This document shows, in pieces, positions 46,521 through 56,422 of a stretch of 64,000 nt of DNA. Under the pieces are notes generated by a model that had not been told where the DNA came from, searched no databases, and saw nothing but the letters and a program-made list of their open reading frames with translations. Both the position numbers and the translations under genes were made by a program. Position 1 is the stretch's first letter. Each line of letters starts with the position of its first letter. The DNA is from Thiomicrospira sp. XS5 (lineage in GTDB: Bacteria > Pseudomonadota > Gammaproteobacteria > Thiomicrospirales > Thiomicrospiraceae): contig NZ_LQBO01000001.1 in NCBI RefSeq assembly GCF_001507555.1, positions 1,798,001-1,862,000 of the forward strand. The letters are read 5' to 3'.

Positions 46521-49500
46521 TTAATAAGAACCGGCATAGAACGGCGTTAAGTCATTCGAATCGATAACACCGTCTCCATCGCTGTCGTCATCCAGCGTCA
46601 GGCCACACGCGGCAATCTGGTCATTGGTCGCACCATAGTCGTAAAAATCAGGCTTACCGTCTTCATCAAAATCCACCGTCGCTACCTCGCACGTTTCAAA
46701 AGCATCGTAGTCGGCCAAAGCGGTAGATAAAATGACTAAACTGTCTAAATAATGTGCATTATGCACAGCCTTAGGAATATTTGTAACGGCGAAGCTTTTT
46801 GCCAATTCCACTTGATTAAGCAGTGCATAACCATAAACCACCGCTTTATAAAACTTGATCCGGTCATCTTCGTTGGCGATGTTGCCAGCCACACCAATTA
46901 AAGCATTTACCGCGTTTTGCGCTTTAGCTGGATTATTTACTTCAACATAGTTATAAGCCAGGTTACTGGTAAAAGCGTGCAAGGATGAGTTATAGCTTCC
47001 CCCTAAAATTTCCGCTCGAGCAACATAATCTTCTTGAGCCGAATCGGAAACGACCATGGCCGTACCTGTTGCCAAAGCATAGATTGCATCCGTCACTTTT
47101 GTGGAAACCGCTAAGGTTGAATAGCCTTCGTCATTCAGAATGGTCGCTAAGGTGGCTAATCGTTTTTCACGGTTGGCCAAATCCTCAATTTTTTCAGCAT
47201 ACTCTAGGGCCATTTCAGCATACTCAATACCCTTATCTGTCATTCCCATTTGCAGATAATGACGAGCGATATAGGTTAAAGCATAAGCCTGATGATATGG
47301 TTCAGACACTTTAGCGTTTTCAGGTGCGTTATCCGCGTTTGTGGCTATAGCCACGGCTAAATCCATCGTCTCATTAACGGTTGATTCAGGCGCTCCCGCA
47401 AAATAATACAAATTGGCTAATTTTGCGTAACCATAATTCACATAGTACCTGGCTCTGTCTGAGTAAGACGTACTGGCAGTGGCCGCACTTTCAATCCCTT
47501 CTGATACGGCTTGGTCTAAAGCCACTTTTGCGGCATCAATCGCCTTAAGGGCCGAGGCATTGTAGCCTCCATCAATCAAATATTGAGCCATGTAATCGGT
47601 ATCTTTTGCAACGCCGTTGTAGGTCAACGCTTTAACAACATCCCGGGAATAGTCCGAACCGAACACCGATGCCGTCATTTCATCCGAAATAATTTGCAAG
47701 GCGCCATCGATATCCGTTTTAGCATAGGCCTTTGCATAATTTGCCCAACCGTTTGCAATATAAGTGTCTCGTCCAATGGTTCCGATAACTTCGGAAATAT
47801 CCGCTTTTGAATAACCGTAGTCGGCTAGAATTGGAATAATATTATTGGAAACCTTACTGTCTGTATAATAAACAGTGGCATCGTAATCAATCCCTCCGGA
47901 TGTTTTGATATTCCCAGCAATACCATCATTAGCACGAATACTTTTAATCTCGTCAGCAAGAGAAAGTGCTTGGCCGGCATCATTTAAGTGCCAGTAATAA
48001 ACATCCATAATAGCGGCCATACTGTAAATTTTAATTTGGTAATACCATTTACTTGGCGTATCTGGATAGGTCGCTTTTTTATTGGGTGGCGTTTGTAACG
48101 CAATATCATAAGCGGTTTGTAGTGTTGAACGCGCCAAGGCTATTTGGCCATTATCAGCGTATGCTTCCGCGGCCTCTGTCAAGCCGAAAACATAGGCCAT
48201 AAACGGTGTTGAATTGTCTCCAAAACCGTCTACCATAGAGAGCATATAAGCTGTAACAGCCTCTGCTTTAGCGGTTGCCCCCAATTTCGTATAGTCAACA
48301 TAATAGTTTCGAAACAGCACCATATCGGATGACTTAACACTGGCATACCCTTTCGACTCCAGATAACTTTTTAGCAATTCCAAGCCTTTATCCAAAAGTG
48401 CTTCGGCTGTTTCCAGTTCCTCGTTGTTGTCAATGTAATGGCTGGCGATGGCCTCCGAAATTTCCGCCTCACTGATGGGTTTGAATAATTTTCGGTTAGC
48501 ATATTGCAGAGCCAGTTCCGGTTCCCCATTTTTAAGATAGGCTTCTGCCAGCGCAACATAAACATCTTCCATGGTGTCGACATCGGTGACATCCGCCACA
48601 ATGGTTTCCGACTGGGCCAGATAAGACGCAGAAGAGGCAAAATAGTAGGCCCGTTTTGAATCACTGTCACCAGACAAGGCTTCCGCCAACGGCTGCTCAT
48701 TATTCAATAAATTATCGACCACCACGGCGGCCAAATTCACGCCGCTTAGATCCGGTTCGGGAATCGTCATGCCAGCGTCGGTGACGTCCAAAGAACTGTC
48801 CAGCTTAGAAAGGATTAATTGCGCTTGCGCTCTATTCGCCTGGGAAACACCGTTATCACTTAAAATCTGAAGCACTTTTTCGGTAATTTTTTCAGCGTTG
48901 CTCGACGTCGTCGCGTCGGATAAATCCGCACTGTTCAAAAACGCACTCTCTAAAACCGCTTTATGCACCACAAAAGCGTTCACGGCCCCGCTAACGGTTG
49001 TGGCCGCTTGAATGTAACGATTGGTTTCTTTCAATTTAGCGCGTACCGTCGCGTCGGAGACCTGAGAATCAATTAAGGCATCCAAATCGCCATTATTGAC
49101 CGTTAAACCAGAAAGCCCTTCTGTTCGATTCAAACCAACTTGCGTCAACATCAAACCGGTTTTCATTAAGCTAGCTGAGCTCTCGGTGGAATCATCGAGA
49201 ATGCTTTCCGATAAATTGAGTTGAGAGGCGATGGCCGCTCTGGCGGTTTCAACATCAACCGATTGGGACATCATGTAATTGGAAACCAGTGTCGTCACCG
49301 GCGTGACGTAAAGCATGCCATTTTCAGAAAACGCCAAAGGCGAACTCAACGCCATGCGACCTAAGCTTTCACCGGTTTCGGTATCCGAACCACCAATACT
49401 GACAATGGAATGTGCTGTCAAATCGGTATCCCCTGGCACCTGAAGTGAATATCCCCCGACCGCATTCGTGAGCGTTTTTTGCGTAAGGCACATGGATGGT

Positions 49501-49709
49501 GAATCGATTCGGCACATTTTGACAATGGCATTTTCAATGGCTGGATCCACCACCTTCCCCAGCACAGTTTGAGTCGATGTATCAGGGTCTGAAGGCGTTG
49601 GTAAAGTACTACCGGAACTGGAAGAACCGCCGCCTCCACCACAGGCAGAGAGCAATAAAGAAAAAGAAGCGGTGACAACCAACGCTTTACAACGACTTCT
49701 CAAAAACAT
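46521..49709 (-). CDS. Large lipoprotein with helical repeats and calcium-binding end
   Basis: 1062 residues from the ATG at 49709. Lipobox LSAC is followed by a GGGGGSSSSG linker. The body is built of alpha-helical, TPR-like repeats rich in A, L, Y and D (for example LALQYANRKL, LARSTLQTAYDIAL, GIEYAEMALEYAEKI). The C-terminus, DFDEDGKPDFYDY and DDDSDGDGVIDSNDLTPF, matches calcium-binding repeats of thrombospondin type. By analogy with SusD, a TPR surface lipoprotein beside a TonB receptor may capture its ligand (inference). Named family not recognised. Confidence 0.75.
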   Translation of the reverse strand: MFLRSRCKALVVTASFSLLLSACGGGGGSSSSGSTLPTPSDPDTSTQTVLGKVVDPAIENAIVKMCRIDSPSMCLTQKTLTNAVGGYSLQVPGDTDLTAHSIVSIGGSDTETGESLGRMALSSPLAFSENGMLYVTPVTTLVSNYMMSQSVDVETARAAIASQLNLSESILDDSTESSASLMKTGLMLTQVGLNRTEGLSGLTVNNGDLDALIDSQVSDATVRAKLKETNRYIQAATTVSGAVNAFVVHKAVLESAFLNSADLSDATTSSNAEKITEKVLQILSDNGVSQANRAQAQLILSKLDSSLDVTDAGMTIPEPDLSGVNLAAVVVDNLLNNEQPLAEALSGDSDSKRAYYFASSASYLAQSETIVADVTDVDTMEDVYVALAEAYLKNGEPELALQYANRKLFKPISEAEISEAIASHYIDNNEELETAEALLDKGLELLKSYLESKGYASVKSSDMVLFRNYYVDYTKLGATAKAEAVTAYMLSMVDGFGDNSTPFMAYVFGLTEAAEAYADNGQIALARSTLQTAYDIALQTPPNKKATYPDTPSKWYYQIKIYSMAAIMDVYYWHLNDAGQALSLADEIKSIRANDGIAGNIKTSGGIDYDATVYYTDSKVSNNIIPILADYGYSKADISEVIGTIGRDTYIANGWANYAKAYAKTDIDGALQIISDEMTASVFGSDYSRDVVKALTYNGVAKDTDYMAQYLIDGGYNASALKAIDAAKVALDQAVSEGIESAATASTSYSDRARYYVNYGYAKLANLYYFAGAPESTVNETMDLAVAIATNADNAPENAKVSEPYHQAYALTYIARHYLQMGMTDKGIEYAEMALEYAEKIEDLANREKRLATLATILNDEGYSTLAVSTKVTDAIYALATGTAMVVSDSAQEDYVARAEILGGSYNSSLHAFTSNLAYNYVEVNNPAKAQNAVNALIGVAGNIANEDDRIKFYKAVVYGYALLNQVELAKSFAVTNIPKAVHNAHYLDSLVILSTALADYDAFETCEVATVDFDEDGKPDFYDYGATNDQIAACGLTLDDDSDGDGVIDSNDLTPFYAGSY

Positions 49710-49756
49710 AAAAAACCCCGAAAAAATAAAATATGGAAAAATGAACATAAAATAAA

Positions 49757-49776
49757 TGATAGTTATTATTATTTAC
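49757..49776. promoter_or_regulatory. Fur-like site between peroxidase and lipoprotein genes
   Basis: TGATAGTTATTATTA (49757-49771) matches the 7-1-7 Fur pattern TGATAATnATTATCA at 12 of 14 positions. Confidence 0.5.
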
Positions 49777-49825
49777 ATTTAATTGAAAATTACAACCGTC
49801 GGTCGCCAATTAATTTAGGAAAAGT

Positions 49826-50929
49826 TTAAAAATTAGGCGGAGAGACATAACCACTACTCTCCGAGGAAATGGCTTCCAGGAAAGATTCAAGGGCCTCCAA
49901 CTCTTTTCTGGTCAGCTTTAAAGGCCTTATTAAAGATGTAACTGCGGGCTCCCCAGGTTTGAGCTTTTTATTGACGGTCATCCCATGGTTATACATATTG
50001 AGCACCCCTCTCAAGTGCGGGAACAGACCGTTGTGCATATAAGGACTAGAAAGCGTGATATTTCGTAACGAAGGCGTTTTGAATTTTCCTTTATCCGCCT
50101 CAAGCTGTGTCGCTTCATAGCGCCCCAAGTCTTGATATTTGCGGCCAAAGTAACTCAAGCCGGTGTTATGGTATTTTTGGTCCGAAAATAAAGCGCCACT
50201 GTGACAATTCAAACAGCGCCCTTTTGTACGGAATAAATGCAGCCCCTGAATCTCCTGATCCGATAATTGCTTATAGTCTCCTTCCACAAACCGGTCAAAC
50301 CGTGTTTTTCTGGAACGAATGGTCATTTCAAACCCGGCCAACGCTTGCCCAAGCATCTCGGCCGTAATGTGAGGCTCTTGCGGAAACACGGTTTGAAACG
50401 CACTTTGATAAAAGGCTGTCGCATTCAGTTTCTCCAGCACCTCGGATAACTTGGCATTCATTTCGATGGGATTTTCAATCGGCACCAGTGCTTGTTTCGC
50501 CAAGCCCGACACTCGGCCATCCCAGAAAAATTCATTGAACAGGCCGATATTGAACAAACTCATGGTGTTACGGTTACCCTGTGCCCGGTCATGGCCAAAG
50601 GCAAACCGCCGACCATCCGCCCAGGCCAATTGCGGATCATGACAGGACGCACAGGAAATCTGCCCTGACTTGGACAGTCTAGGGTCAAAAAAGAGGTGTT
50701 TTCCCAAATTGGCCAACTCATCGTCCACCGTTTGCATTGGTGGCAAGGCGCCGAGTTCATTCAGCTCAACCCCTGCGTCCAACGTCGGTTGGGGCCAGTT
50801 TTCCGGTTGCGTGGCATAAAGAGAGCGTAAATGCGAAGCGCTTGTACCCAAGCTGACAAACCACCAAGAAACACCGACCACCGAGACGATCAAGACCAAC
50901 ACCCAGAAAAAAAAGGATACCCTTTTCAT
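49826..50929 (-). CDS. Dihaem cytochrome c peroxidase, CCP/MauG superfamily
   Basis: 367 residues from the ATG at 50929, which has GAAGAG eight bases upstream. An uncleaved N-terminal helix (VLVLIVSVVGVSWWF) anchors it to the membrane. Two haem c sites: CASCH (93-97) and CLNCH (239-243). MHNGLFPHLRGVLNMY is the C-terminal haem-ligand region. It may reduce peroxide or modify a substrate protein as MauG does; context with a TonB receptor and a lipoprotein under Fur-like control does not decide. Confidence 0.9.
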   Translation of the reverse strand: MKRVSFFFWVLVLIVSVVGVSWWFVSLGTSASHLRSLYATQPENWPQPTLDAGVELNELGALPPMQTVDDELANLGKHLFFDPRLSKSGQISCASCHDPQLAWADGRRFAFGHDRAQGNRNTMSLFNIGLFNEFFWDGRVSGLAKQALVPIENPIEMNAKLSEVLEKLNATAFYQSAFQTVFPQEPHITAEMLGQALAGFEMTIRSRKTRFDRFVEGDYKQLSDQEIQGLHLFRTKGRCLNCHSGALFSDQKYHNTGLSYFGRKYQDLGRYEATQLEADKGKFKTPSLRNITLSSPYMHNGLFPHLRGVLNMYNHGMTVNKKLKPGEPAVTSLIRPLKLTRKELEALESFLEAISSESSGYVSPPNF

Positions 50930-50962
50930 TAAAACGCTCTTCAATACAACAAAAAAACAAAT

Positions 50963-50981
50963 GATAATTCTTTTTATTATC
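50963..50981. promoter_or_regulatory. Fur box upstream of the peroxidase gene
   Basis: GATAAT-N7-ATTATC with both outer hexamers perfect (14 of 19 positions of the Fur consensus match), 34 bp before the start codon. Confidence 0.65.
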
Positions 50982-51014
50982 TTATAAAACCCTTTTTATA
51001 TTTTTTAGACATAA

Positions 51015-51040
51015 AAAAACCACCAGGCCTGGTGGTTTTT
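51015..51040 (-). terminator. Terminator built on CCAGGCCTGG
   Basis: Perfect 26-bp palindrome with core at 51023-51032 and arms AAAAACCACCAGG, the same as at 43893. It follows the SpoIIAA-like gene on the minus strand. Confidence 0.92.
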
Positions 51041-51074
51041 GAGATTAAGACACGTTAAACACCACGTTAAACCC

Positions 51075-51458
51075 TTAGGGTTCCTGCAACCAATCCAGCG
51101 CCGCTTGCTCGTCTTCAAAATATTTAATATCGCCGGATACAAACCATTTACCCACTTTCGCCGAATACTCCTGCCACTTTTTATTGCCTAAAATGGCGAT
51201 TTTTTCAAATTGATTACGATGCTTCATGCCCAGCTGAAAATCGTCCCAGGCAGCACGCATTTCCCAACCTTCCATTTCGGTTAAATCGGCTAAGGCATGA
51301 ATCTTCGCTTCCTTAACCCCTTCCAGAGCCGAATCGATCATAGGGGTCATCACCTCATAATCGTTATGCGTCAGCTTCCCCACTGCTGTCAACGCCAGAA
51401 AAAATTGCGCGCCGACGCGCTGAATACCCAACGAAATACCGTGTTTTTGAACTGCCAT
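51075..51458 (-). CDS. SpoIIAA-like STAS/SEC14 protein
   Basis: 127 residues. The pattern FFLALTAVGKLTHNDYEVMTP and IHALADLTEMEGWEMRAAWDDF (in parts), with a C-terminal YFEDEQAALDWLQ, matches the SpoIIAA-like family of small cytoplasmic proteins (PF11964 type). Its role is not known. AGGAGG lies eight bases before the ATG. It forms a single-gene transcript ended by the palindromic terminator. Confidence 0.85.
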   Translation of the reverse strand: MAVQKHGISLGIQRVGAQFFLALTAVGKLTHNDYEVMTPMIDSALEGVKEAKIHALADLTEMEGWEMRAAWDDFQLGMKHRNQFEKIAILGNKKWQEYSAKVGKWFVSGDIKYFEDEQAALDWLQEP

Positions 51459-51751
51459 CTTTGCCTCCTAAACACTGCTTTGAAATGCCTCTAACGAGGC
51501 GTCTAAACAACCCTTCAAATCATACGCCTAATCACGCAAAATGAAAATCCCATTTCACGCCAAATTTGCCATCCCGGAAACGGTTTGTTAGGATGAATGG
51601 CAATTTAAACACCCTGGAAAAGGCCTTATTATCGACAGCTTAATGGCTTCGCACGATCGGACGGCGACTCTCGCCCAACCCTCTTCACCGGTCACCCGGT
51701 CAATCAGCCTTTTTCCAACAACACTCCTTTTTACTTTTGCCACCCTTTCGG
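51459..51751. other. Gene-free spacer between SpoIIAA-like and symporter genes
   Basis: About 290 bp with divergent promoters presumed. No convincing gene or RNA seen. Confidence 0.4.
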
Positions 51752-53173
51752 ATGTCTATGATTTTATATACCTTTCTGTTTTTTCTATCCCTGTTCTTTT
51801 TCATTGGCGTCGCCAGTTATTTCTTCTCGCGAAAAACCACCGAGGACTACCTTGTGGCCGGCAAAAGTGTCCATCCGGCTTTAGTGGGGCTGTCCGCCGT
51901 GGCCACCAATAACAGCGGCTTCATGTTCATCGGCATGATCGGCGCCACCTACTTTATGGGGTTGTCATCCATCTGGCTGATGGTCGGCTGGATTTTCGGC
52001 GATTGGCTGGTACAACGCCAAGCGGTTAAAGCCATTCAAACCCAAGCACAAAACGATGAAGTCCATTCGTTCGGCGGGCTGATTCTGCACTGGATGAAAG
52101 CCCCCAGCGCACACCGGCTTCGCCAGTTGATTGGTCTATTAACCATTTTATTCCTCACCATCTACGCGGCGGCGCAATTGAAAGCCGGCACCAAAGCCAC
52201 CGAAGCCTTATTGGACTGGCCAAGGGAAACCGGTATCTTGTTGGCCGCGGTCATTATCTTTGTCTACAGTTTGGTTGGCGGCTTGCGCGCCTCTATTTGG
52301 ACGGACGTGGCGCAATCCATTGTCATGCTGGCTGGGATGCTGCTAATGGTGTATTTCGGCGTGGCATCACTGGGCAGTTTTGGCGACATCAATCATTTAT
52401 TGCATGAGGTATCCAGCGACTATATGTTCTGGTTCCCGTCCGATTTGAATCCCTTTTCCGCCCTCTTGTTCATTATCGGCTGGGTGTTCGGCGGCATGGG
52501 CGTCATCGGTCAACCGCATGTGGTCATCCGCTTTATGACGCTGCACCCGGATCGCACGCCCAGAGAAATGCAATTTTATTACTACGGTTGGTTTACGGTG
52601 TTTTATGGCCTGACCATCATTGTCGGGTTACTGAGCCGACTGCTGATTCCTTCCACCGATAACTTCGATGCCGAGATGGCCCTGCCGTTATTAGCGAATC
52701 AACTGATGCCGGACATGTTCGCCGGCTTGATGCTGGCCGCGCTGTTTGCCGCCACCATGTCAACCGTCGACTCCCTGATTCTATCCTGCTCCGCATCTCT
52801 GACACGGGATTTACGTAACACACCGACCAACAGTCTGATGCTGACCAAGCTCGCCACCTTCACCATCCTGGTTGTCGCCGTTTCCATCGCTTTATCCAAC
52901 AACCAGACCGTGTTTAGCTTGGTCTTGGATGCCTGGGGGCTACTCGGCTCAGCGTTCGGTCCATTGATTATCTGGCTGGCGTTAAAACAACGAATCAACC
53001 AGGCCTGGGCGATTTTAACCATTCTGGTCGGTATGCTGAGCTTTACGCTCATCAGTTATTTCGGCTGGTTGTCGTTTGTGTACACCATTACCTTCGGCTT
53101 CCTGTTTGGGCTTGGAACCGCCTTCTTGGGATCACGTTTTATTCCGGTGGCCGCAAACAAAAATCCCGGCTAA
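51752..53173 (+). CDS. Sodium:solute symporter (SSS family)
   Basis: 473 residues from the ATG at 51752; TTG five codons earlier or ATG two codons later are alternatives, and no ribosome site decides. About twelve to thirteen hydrophobic helices. SRKTTEDYLVAGKSVHP is the SSS N-terminal motif, GLMLAALFAATMSTVDSLILSCSASLTRDL (in parts) the sodium site of PutP-like members. Proline or a related amino acid is possible but not shown. Confidence 0.9.
   Translation: MSMILYTFLFFLSLFFFIGVASYFFSRKTTEDYLVAGKSVHPALVGLSAVATNNSGFMFIGMIGATYFMGLSSIWLMVGWIFGDWLVQRQAVKAIQTQAQNDEVHSFGGLILHWMKAPSAHRLRQLIGLLTILFLTIYAAAQLKAGTKATEALLDWPRETGILLAAVIIFVYSLVGGLRASIWTDVAQSIVMLAGMLLMVYFGVASLGSFGDINHLLHEVSSDYMFWFPSDLNPFSALLFIIGWVFGGMGVIGQPHVVIRFMTLHPDRTPREMQFYYYGWFTVFYGLTIIVGLLSRLLIPSTDNFDAEMALPLLANQLMPDMFAGLMLAALFAATMSTVDSLILSCSASLTRDLRNTPTNSLMLTKLATFTILVVAVSIALSNNQTVFSLVLDAWGLLGSAFGPLIIWLALKQRINQAWAILTILVGMLSFTLISYFGWLSFVYTITFGFLFGLGTAFLGSRFIPVAANKNPG
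52999..53008. repeat. CCAGGCCTGG palindrome inside symporter gene
   Basis: Exact 10-mer, read as NQAWAI on the coding strand. Confidence 0.9.
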
Positions 53174-53183
53174 AGCCGGGATT
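53162..53183. terminator. Hairpin at the stop of the symporter gene
   Basis: 10-bp stem AATCCCGGCT / AGCCGGGATT overlapping the TAA. A T-run is missing, so termination is uncertain. Confidence 0.5.
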
Positions 53184-53210
53184 CAATCAGGTCAATAAAA
53201 GCGTCGTCCT

Positions 53211-55460
53211 TTAGAAGGTGGACCACTCACCCTCATTTTCCAACGCTTTTTCCGAGTTAGAGGCCGGTTTGCTGAGAGCCGGCTTCTCGGTATTGTTCGC
53301 CGGTTTACTTTCCAAAGCGGCCGGGTTAGAAGCTTTGGATGCATTCAACGCGGTTTCCGCTTCAAGTGCCTTAGGCGTATAGCCCCCGACCACTTTAAAG
53401 AAGGCCACCGCTTCACGCATTTCATTCGCCTGCTCGTTCAACTCTTCCGAAGCCGAAGCGGACTCTTCCACCAACGCCGCATTCTGCTGCGTCATTTGGT
53501 CAATATCCGTCACCACACGGTTTACTTGCTCCACGCCAGTGGTTTGCTCCTGTGACGCTTTGGAAATTTCATTAATCATGCCATTCACTTGGCGAATCAC
53601 ATCGGTGATTGATTCCAGGGATTGCCCGGAATCTTCCGCCAGACGACTGCCGTTTTCGACACGGCTAACACTTTCTTCGATCAAGTCTTTAATTTCCTTA
53701 GCCGCTTCTGCTGACTTTTGCGCCAAGGCACGCACTTCACCGGCCACTACCGCGAAACCACGCCCGTGGTCACCGGCACGCGCCGCTTCCACCGCCGCAT
53801 TCAAGGCCAGCAAGTTGGTCTGGAAAGCGATACCGTCAATCAAGGTCACGATATCGGCAATACGATGACTGGAATCCTTAATGCCATTCATGGCTTCAAT
53901 GGTTTGCTTCATCACCGTCATGCCTTGCCCGGCTTCTTCACTCGCTTGCTGCGACATGTCCGCGACCTGAATGGCATTGTCGGTGTTTTGTTTCACGGTC
54001 GAGGCCATTTGGTCCATGGTGGCCGAGGTTTCTTCCAACGCCGCTGCCTGCTGCTGAACACGAGACGACAAATCACTGGAGCCTTGCGCCAATTCATTTG
54101 CGGCCGACGCCACCACTTCATTACTGTGACTGATTTGCGCAATCACCTCACTCACTTTCGTAGAGGAGAAGTGAATGGCATCTTTCAGTTCTTTCAACTG
54201 ACCGTGGCATTCCGTGGTGATTTCTTTGGTGAAATCACCCTGTGCTTGCGCCTGCAATACTTCGCCGATATTACGCATCACACTTTCCAGGTTATTCAGT
54301 GTTTCATTAATGGATGTCTTCAACTTGGCTAGGTCGCCTTCTGCATCGGCTTTAACTCGTCCTGAGAACTGTCCATCCACCACTTGCGCCATCACCTCGT
54401 TGATTTCCGAAATCACACGATCCAAGCCTTTCACCGTGGCCATCGCACTGCTGGCGATTTCGGCAAACTCACCTTTTACATCGGCTTCAAAGTTGGCTTT
54501 AAAGTCACCATACGACATAGCCTGCATCAGTTGATTCAATTCGCTCATGGTACTCGAAACCTGTTCCACCGAAGTATTGACCCCCTGTTTGACGTCATTC
54601 AAGCTGCCGACAAACTCGCCGGTAATGCGCTTGGAGAAATCCCCTTCCGACAACGCCACGACGACCACACCGGTTTGCTCAATGGCTTCATCCAGGTTCT
54701 TCAACAACTGGTTAAACGCGACCAATGCCAAGCCGATTTCATCTTTATTATTCACCGGTACCTGACGTTTGAAATTACCGTCTTGCGCCACGGCTTGCAT
54801 CACGCTTTGCATTTCCTTAATCGGCTTAACGGCACTTCTTAAAATATATATCACCATCAAGACACCGAAAATCAACCCGGCAATCAAAATCGCCGTCACC
54901 ACCATGCGAGTTTCATTGGCGATTTGGACGCCCTCATCACCACTTTGGGTGGCCAAGGCATCCTGATAATCAGCAATGGCCTGCAAGGCTTCCCTCAGGG
55001 CAATGCGTTTCTCACGCGCCGTGTTGTCCAATATGGTTTGTTTGGCCTGTTCTTCATAGCCATTTTTAACCCACTCCACGGCCAGGTTGTTCACTTCAAC
55101 CATATCCGTATTTTTAGCCGCGAGATCTGCCAGTAGAGCCTTACCCTTTTCCGATTTGATTGTCTGCTTCAGATACTCAAATTGCTGAGCGACGGTTTGA
55201 CGGTATTGGGAAATACGTTCCATTAATAATTTTCGGTCCGCCTCATCAGACACCAATAAATATTCGCGGAAATTCTGCTGAATGCGAGGATTCAGCGATT
55301 TAATGACATTCACCGCCGCCAGTTTGGGCATTCGGTCGTTGACAATCAAATCCTGCGAAGTGGAAAGCCGTTGCGTTTCCCATAGAGTGGTCAGCCCGAG
55401 AATGGCTGTGAGAAGCAGCATCGCTGCAAAAGACAAAATTAATTTTGTTCGAATGGTCAT
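53211..55460 (-). CDS. Methyl-accepting chemotaxis protein with poly-HAMP region
   Basis: 749 residues. Transmembrane helix 7-27, a periplasmic helical-bundle sensor (four-helix type) to about 185, second helix about 190-210. Then several HAMP-like units in tandem, each with a GDF or GQF box ([36 protein letters not shown]). The signalling tip [21 protein letters not shown] is intact. The C-terminus GEWSTF has the W-x-x-F form of the CheR/CheB docking pentapeptide after a flexible linker. Ligand unknown. GAGGA precedes the start. Confidence 0.93.
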   Translation of the reverse strand: MTIRTKLILSFAAMLLLTAILGLTTLWETQRLSTSQDLIVNDRMPKLAAVNVIKSLNPRIQQNFREYLLVSDEADRKLLMERISQYRQTVAQQFEYLKQTIKSEKGKALLADLAAKNTDMVEVNNLAVEWVKNGYEEQAKQTILDNTAREKRIALREALQAIADYQDALATQSGDEGVQIANETRMVVTAILIAGLIFGVLMVIYILRSAVKPIKEMQSVMQAVAQDGNFKRQVPVNNKDEIGLALVAFNQLLKNLDEAIEQTGVVVVALSEGDFSKRITGEFVGSLNDVKQGVNTSVEQVSSTMSELNQLMQAMSYGDFKANFEADVKGEFAEIASSAMATVKGLDRVISEINEVMAQVVDGQFSGRVKADAEGDLAKLKTSINETLNNLESVMRNIGEVLQAQAQGDFTKEITTECHGQLKELKDAIHFSSTKVSEVIAQISHSNEVVASAANELAQGSSDLSSRVQQQAAALEETSATMDQMASTVKQNTDNAIQVADMSQQASEEAGQGMTVMKQTIEAMNGIKDSSHRIADIVTLIDGIAFQTNLLALNAAVEAARAGDHGRGFAVVAGEVRALAQKSAEAAKEIKDLIEESVSRVENGSRLAEDSGQSLESITDVIRQVNGMINEISKASQEQTTGVEQVNRVVTDIDQMTQQNAALVEESASASEELNEQANEMREAVAFFKVVGGYTPKALEAETALNASKASNPAALESKPANNTEKPALSKPASNSEKALENEGEWSTF

Positions 55461-55773
55461 AGTATCCTCAGCCTCAAAACGAGGGTTTCAAAATATTTAA
55501 AGACAAACATTCAGAGTGACGATGGCACAGTGTGACACCACTGTTGCATTATGTTTGGCCGAGGATTATATAAGAATTTAATAATAAATTAATGACGATT
55601 CATTAAAAAAATAAATAAAAATGCTTAAAAATTTACTTTGTACTCAAAGATCAACAAAGACCGACGTAAAAACCTTTAAAACAGCGGCTTTTGGCTACAT
55701 TTCGACCTGAAAAACATCCATAAAAAAAGCGCTGTTGTCAGCGCTTTTTTAAACAAATTTCGGCTTAAGTGTC
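55461..55773. other. Gene-free AT-rich spacer upstream of the chemoreceptor
   Basis: 313 bp between the chemoreceptor start and the Rossmann-protein stop. Only the terminator at 55723-55750 is recognisable. Confidence 0.5.
55723..55750 (-). terminator. Intrinsic terminator of the Rossmann-protein gene
   Basis: 12-bp stem AAAAAAGCGCTG / CAGCGCTTTTTT with a TTGT loop, identical in both arms to the terminator at 35372. Confidence 0.92.
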
Positions 55774-56163
55774 TCAGTAACCGATATTTTTATGATGCGA
55801 CTGTGGAATGGCTTCCGCACCCGGTAACAAATACCACATCAAGTAATCCACCACCATCGGCACAACCACACTGTGCTGATTGCCGCTATCCACCAACTTC
55901 TGACGAATCGCTTGCTTCAGCTCCGGCCGATTCGAGGTATCCATAATAATATCGATCCCCTCGCCAAAACGGTCAATGGCTTCTTCAAATTGCGGATAAT
56001 TCGGAATCCCTTTCTTTTCTGCATCGTCCACCAAAGGGTTTTCAAAATTCGGCTCGCTAATCGCGATGATTTCCACTTGATCCGAACTCATATCGCTGAA
56101 CTGCTCATAAAACTTGCCACCAATACGGCCTAGACCGATCATTAATATCGTGATTTTTCTCAC
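55774..56163 (-). CDS. Small Rossmann-fold NAD(P)-binding protein
   Basis: 129 residues from a GTG at 56163, which has a perfect GGAGGAG eight bases upstream; the longer frame above it is not needed. The motif MIGLGRIGGKFYEQF (GxGxxG) plus the acidic end of strand 2 (IIAISEPNFENPL) define an NAD(P) site. The protein stops after a short partner domain (VVDYLMWYLLPGAEAIP), so it is too short to be a complete dehydrogenase. Function unknown. Confidence 0.7.
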   Translation of the reverse strand: MRKITILMIGLGRIGGKFYEQFSDMSSDQVEIIAISEPNFENPLVDDAEKKGIPNYPQFEEAIDRFGEGIDIIMDTSNRPELKQAIRQKLVDSGNQHSVVVPMVVDYLMWYLLPGAEAIPQSHHKNIGY

Positions 56164-56369
56164 TGAATACGCTCCTCCATGCTTTATTAAAACCGGTACC
56201 CTACAAACTCCATTAATTACCTTATAAAAATAAAGGTTAGGTACCATCTTTAAAGTATACGACATCCTACTTATCCAATCTACGCCCTAAAGGCGGTTTC
56301 TGGATACGGATTTTTTATGGCTATCAACGAGGGAATTATGAGGATGCAAATGATAAATTCTGCACATAA

Positions 56370-56393
56370 AAAACGCCCAGGCCTGGGCGTTTT
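56370..56393 (-). terminator. Terminator built on CCAGGCCTGG
   Basis: Perfect 24-bp palindrome, arms AAAACGCCCAGG and core 56377-56386, immediately after the 680-residue lipoprotein gene. Confidence 0.9.
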
Positions 56394-56422
56394 GATGGAT
56401 AAACTCTACGTTGGATTTCGAG

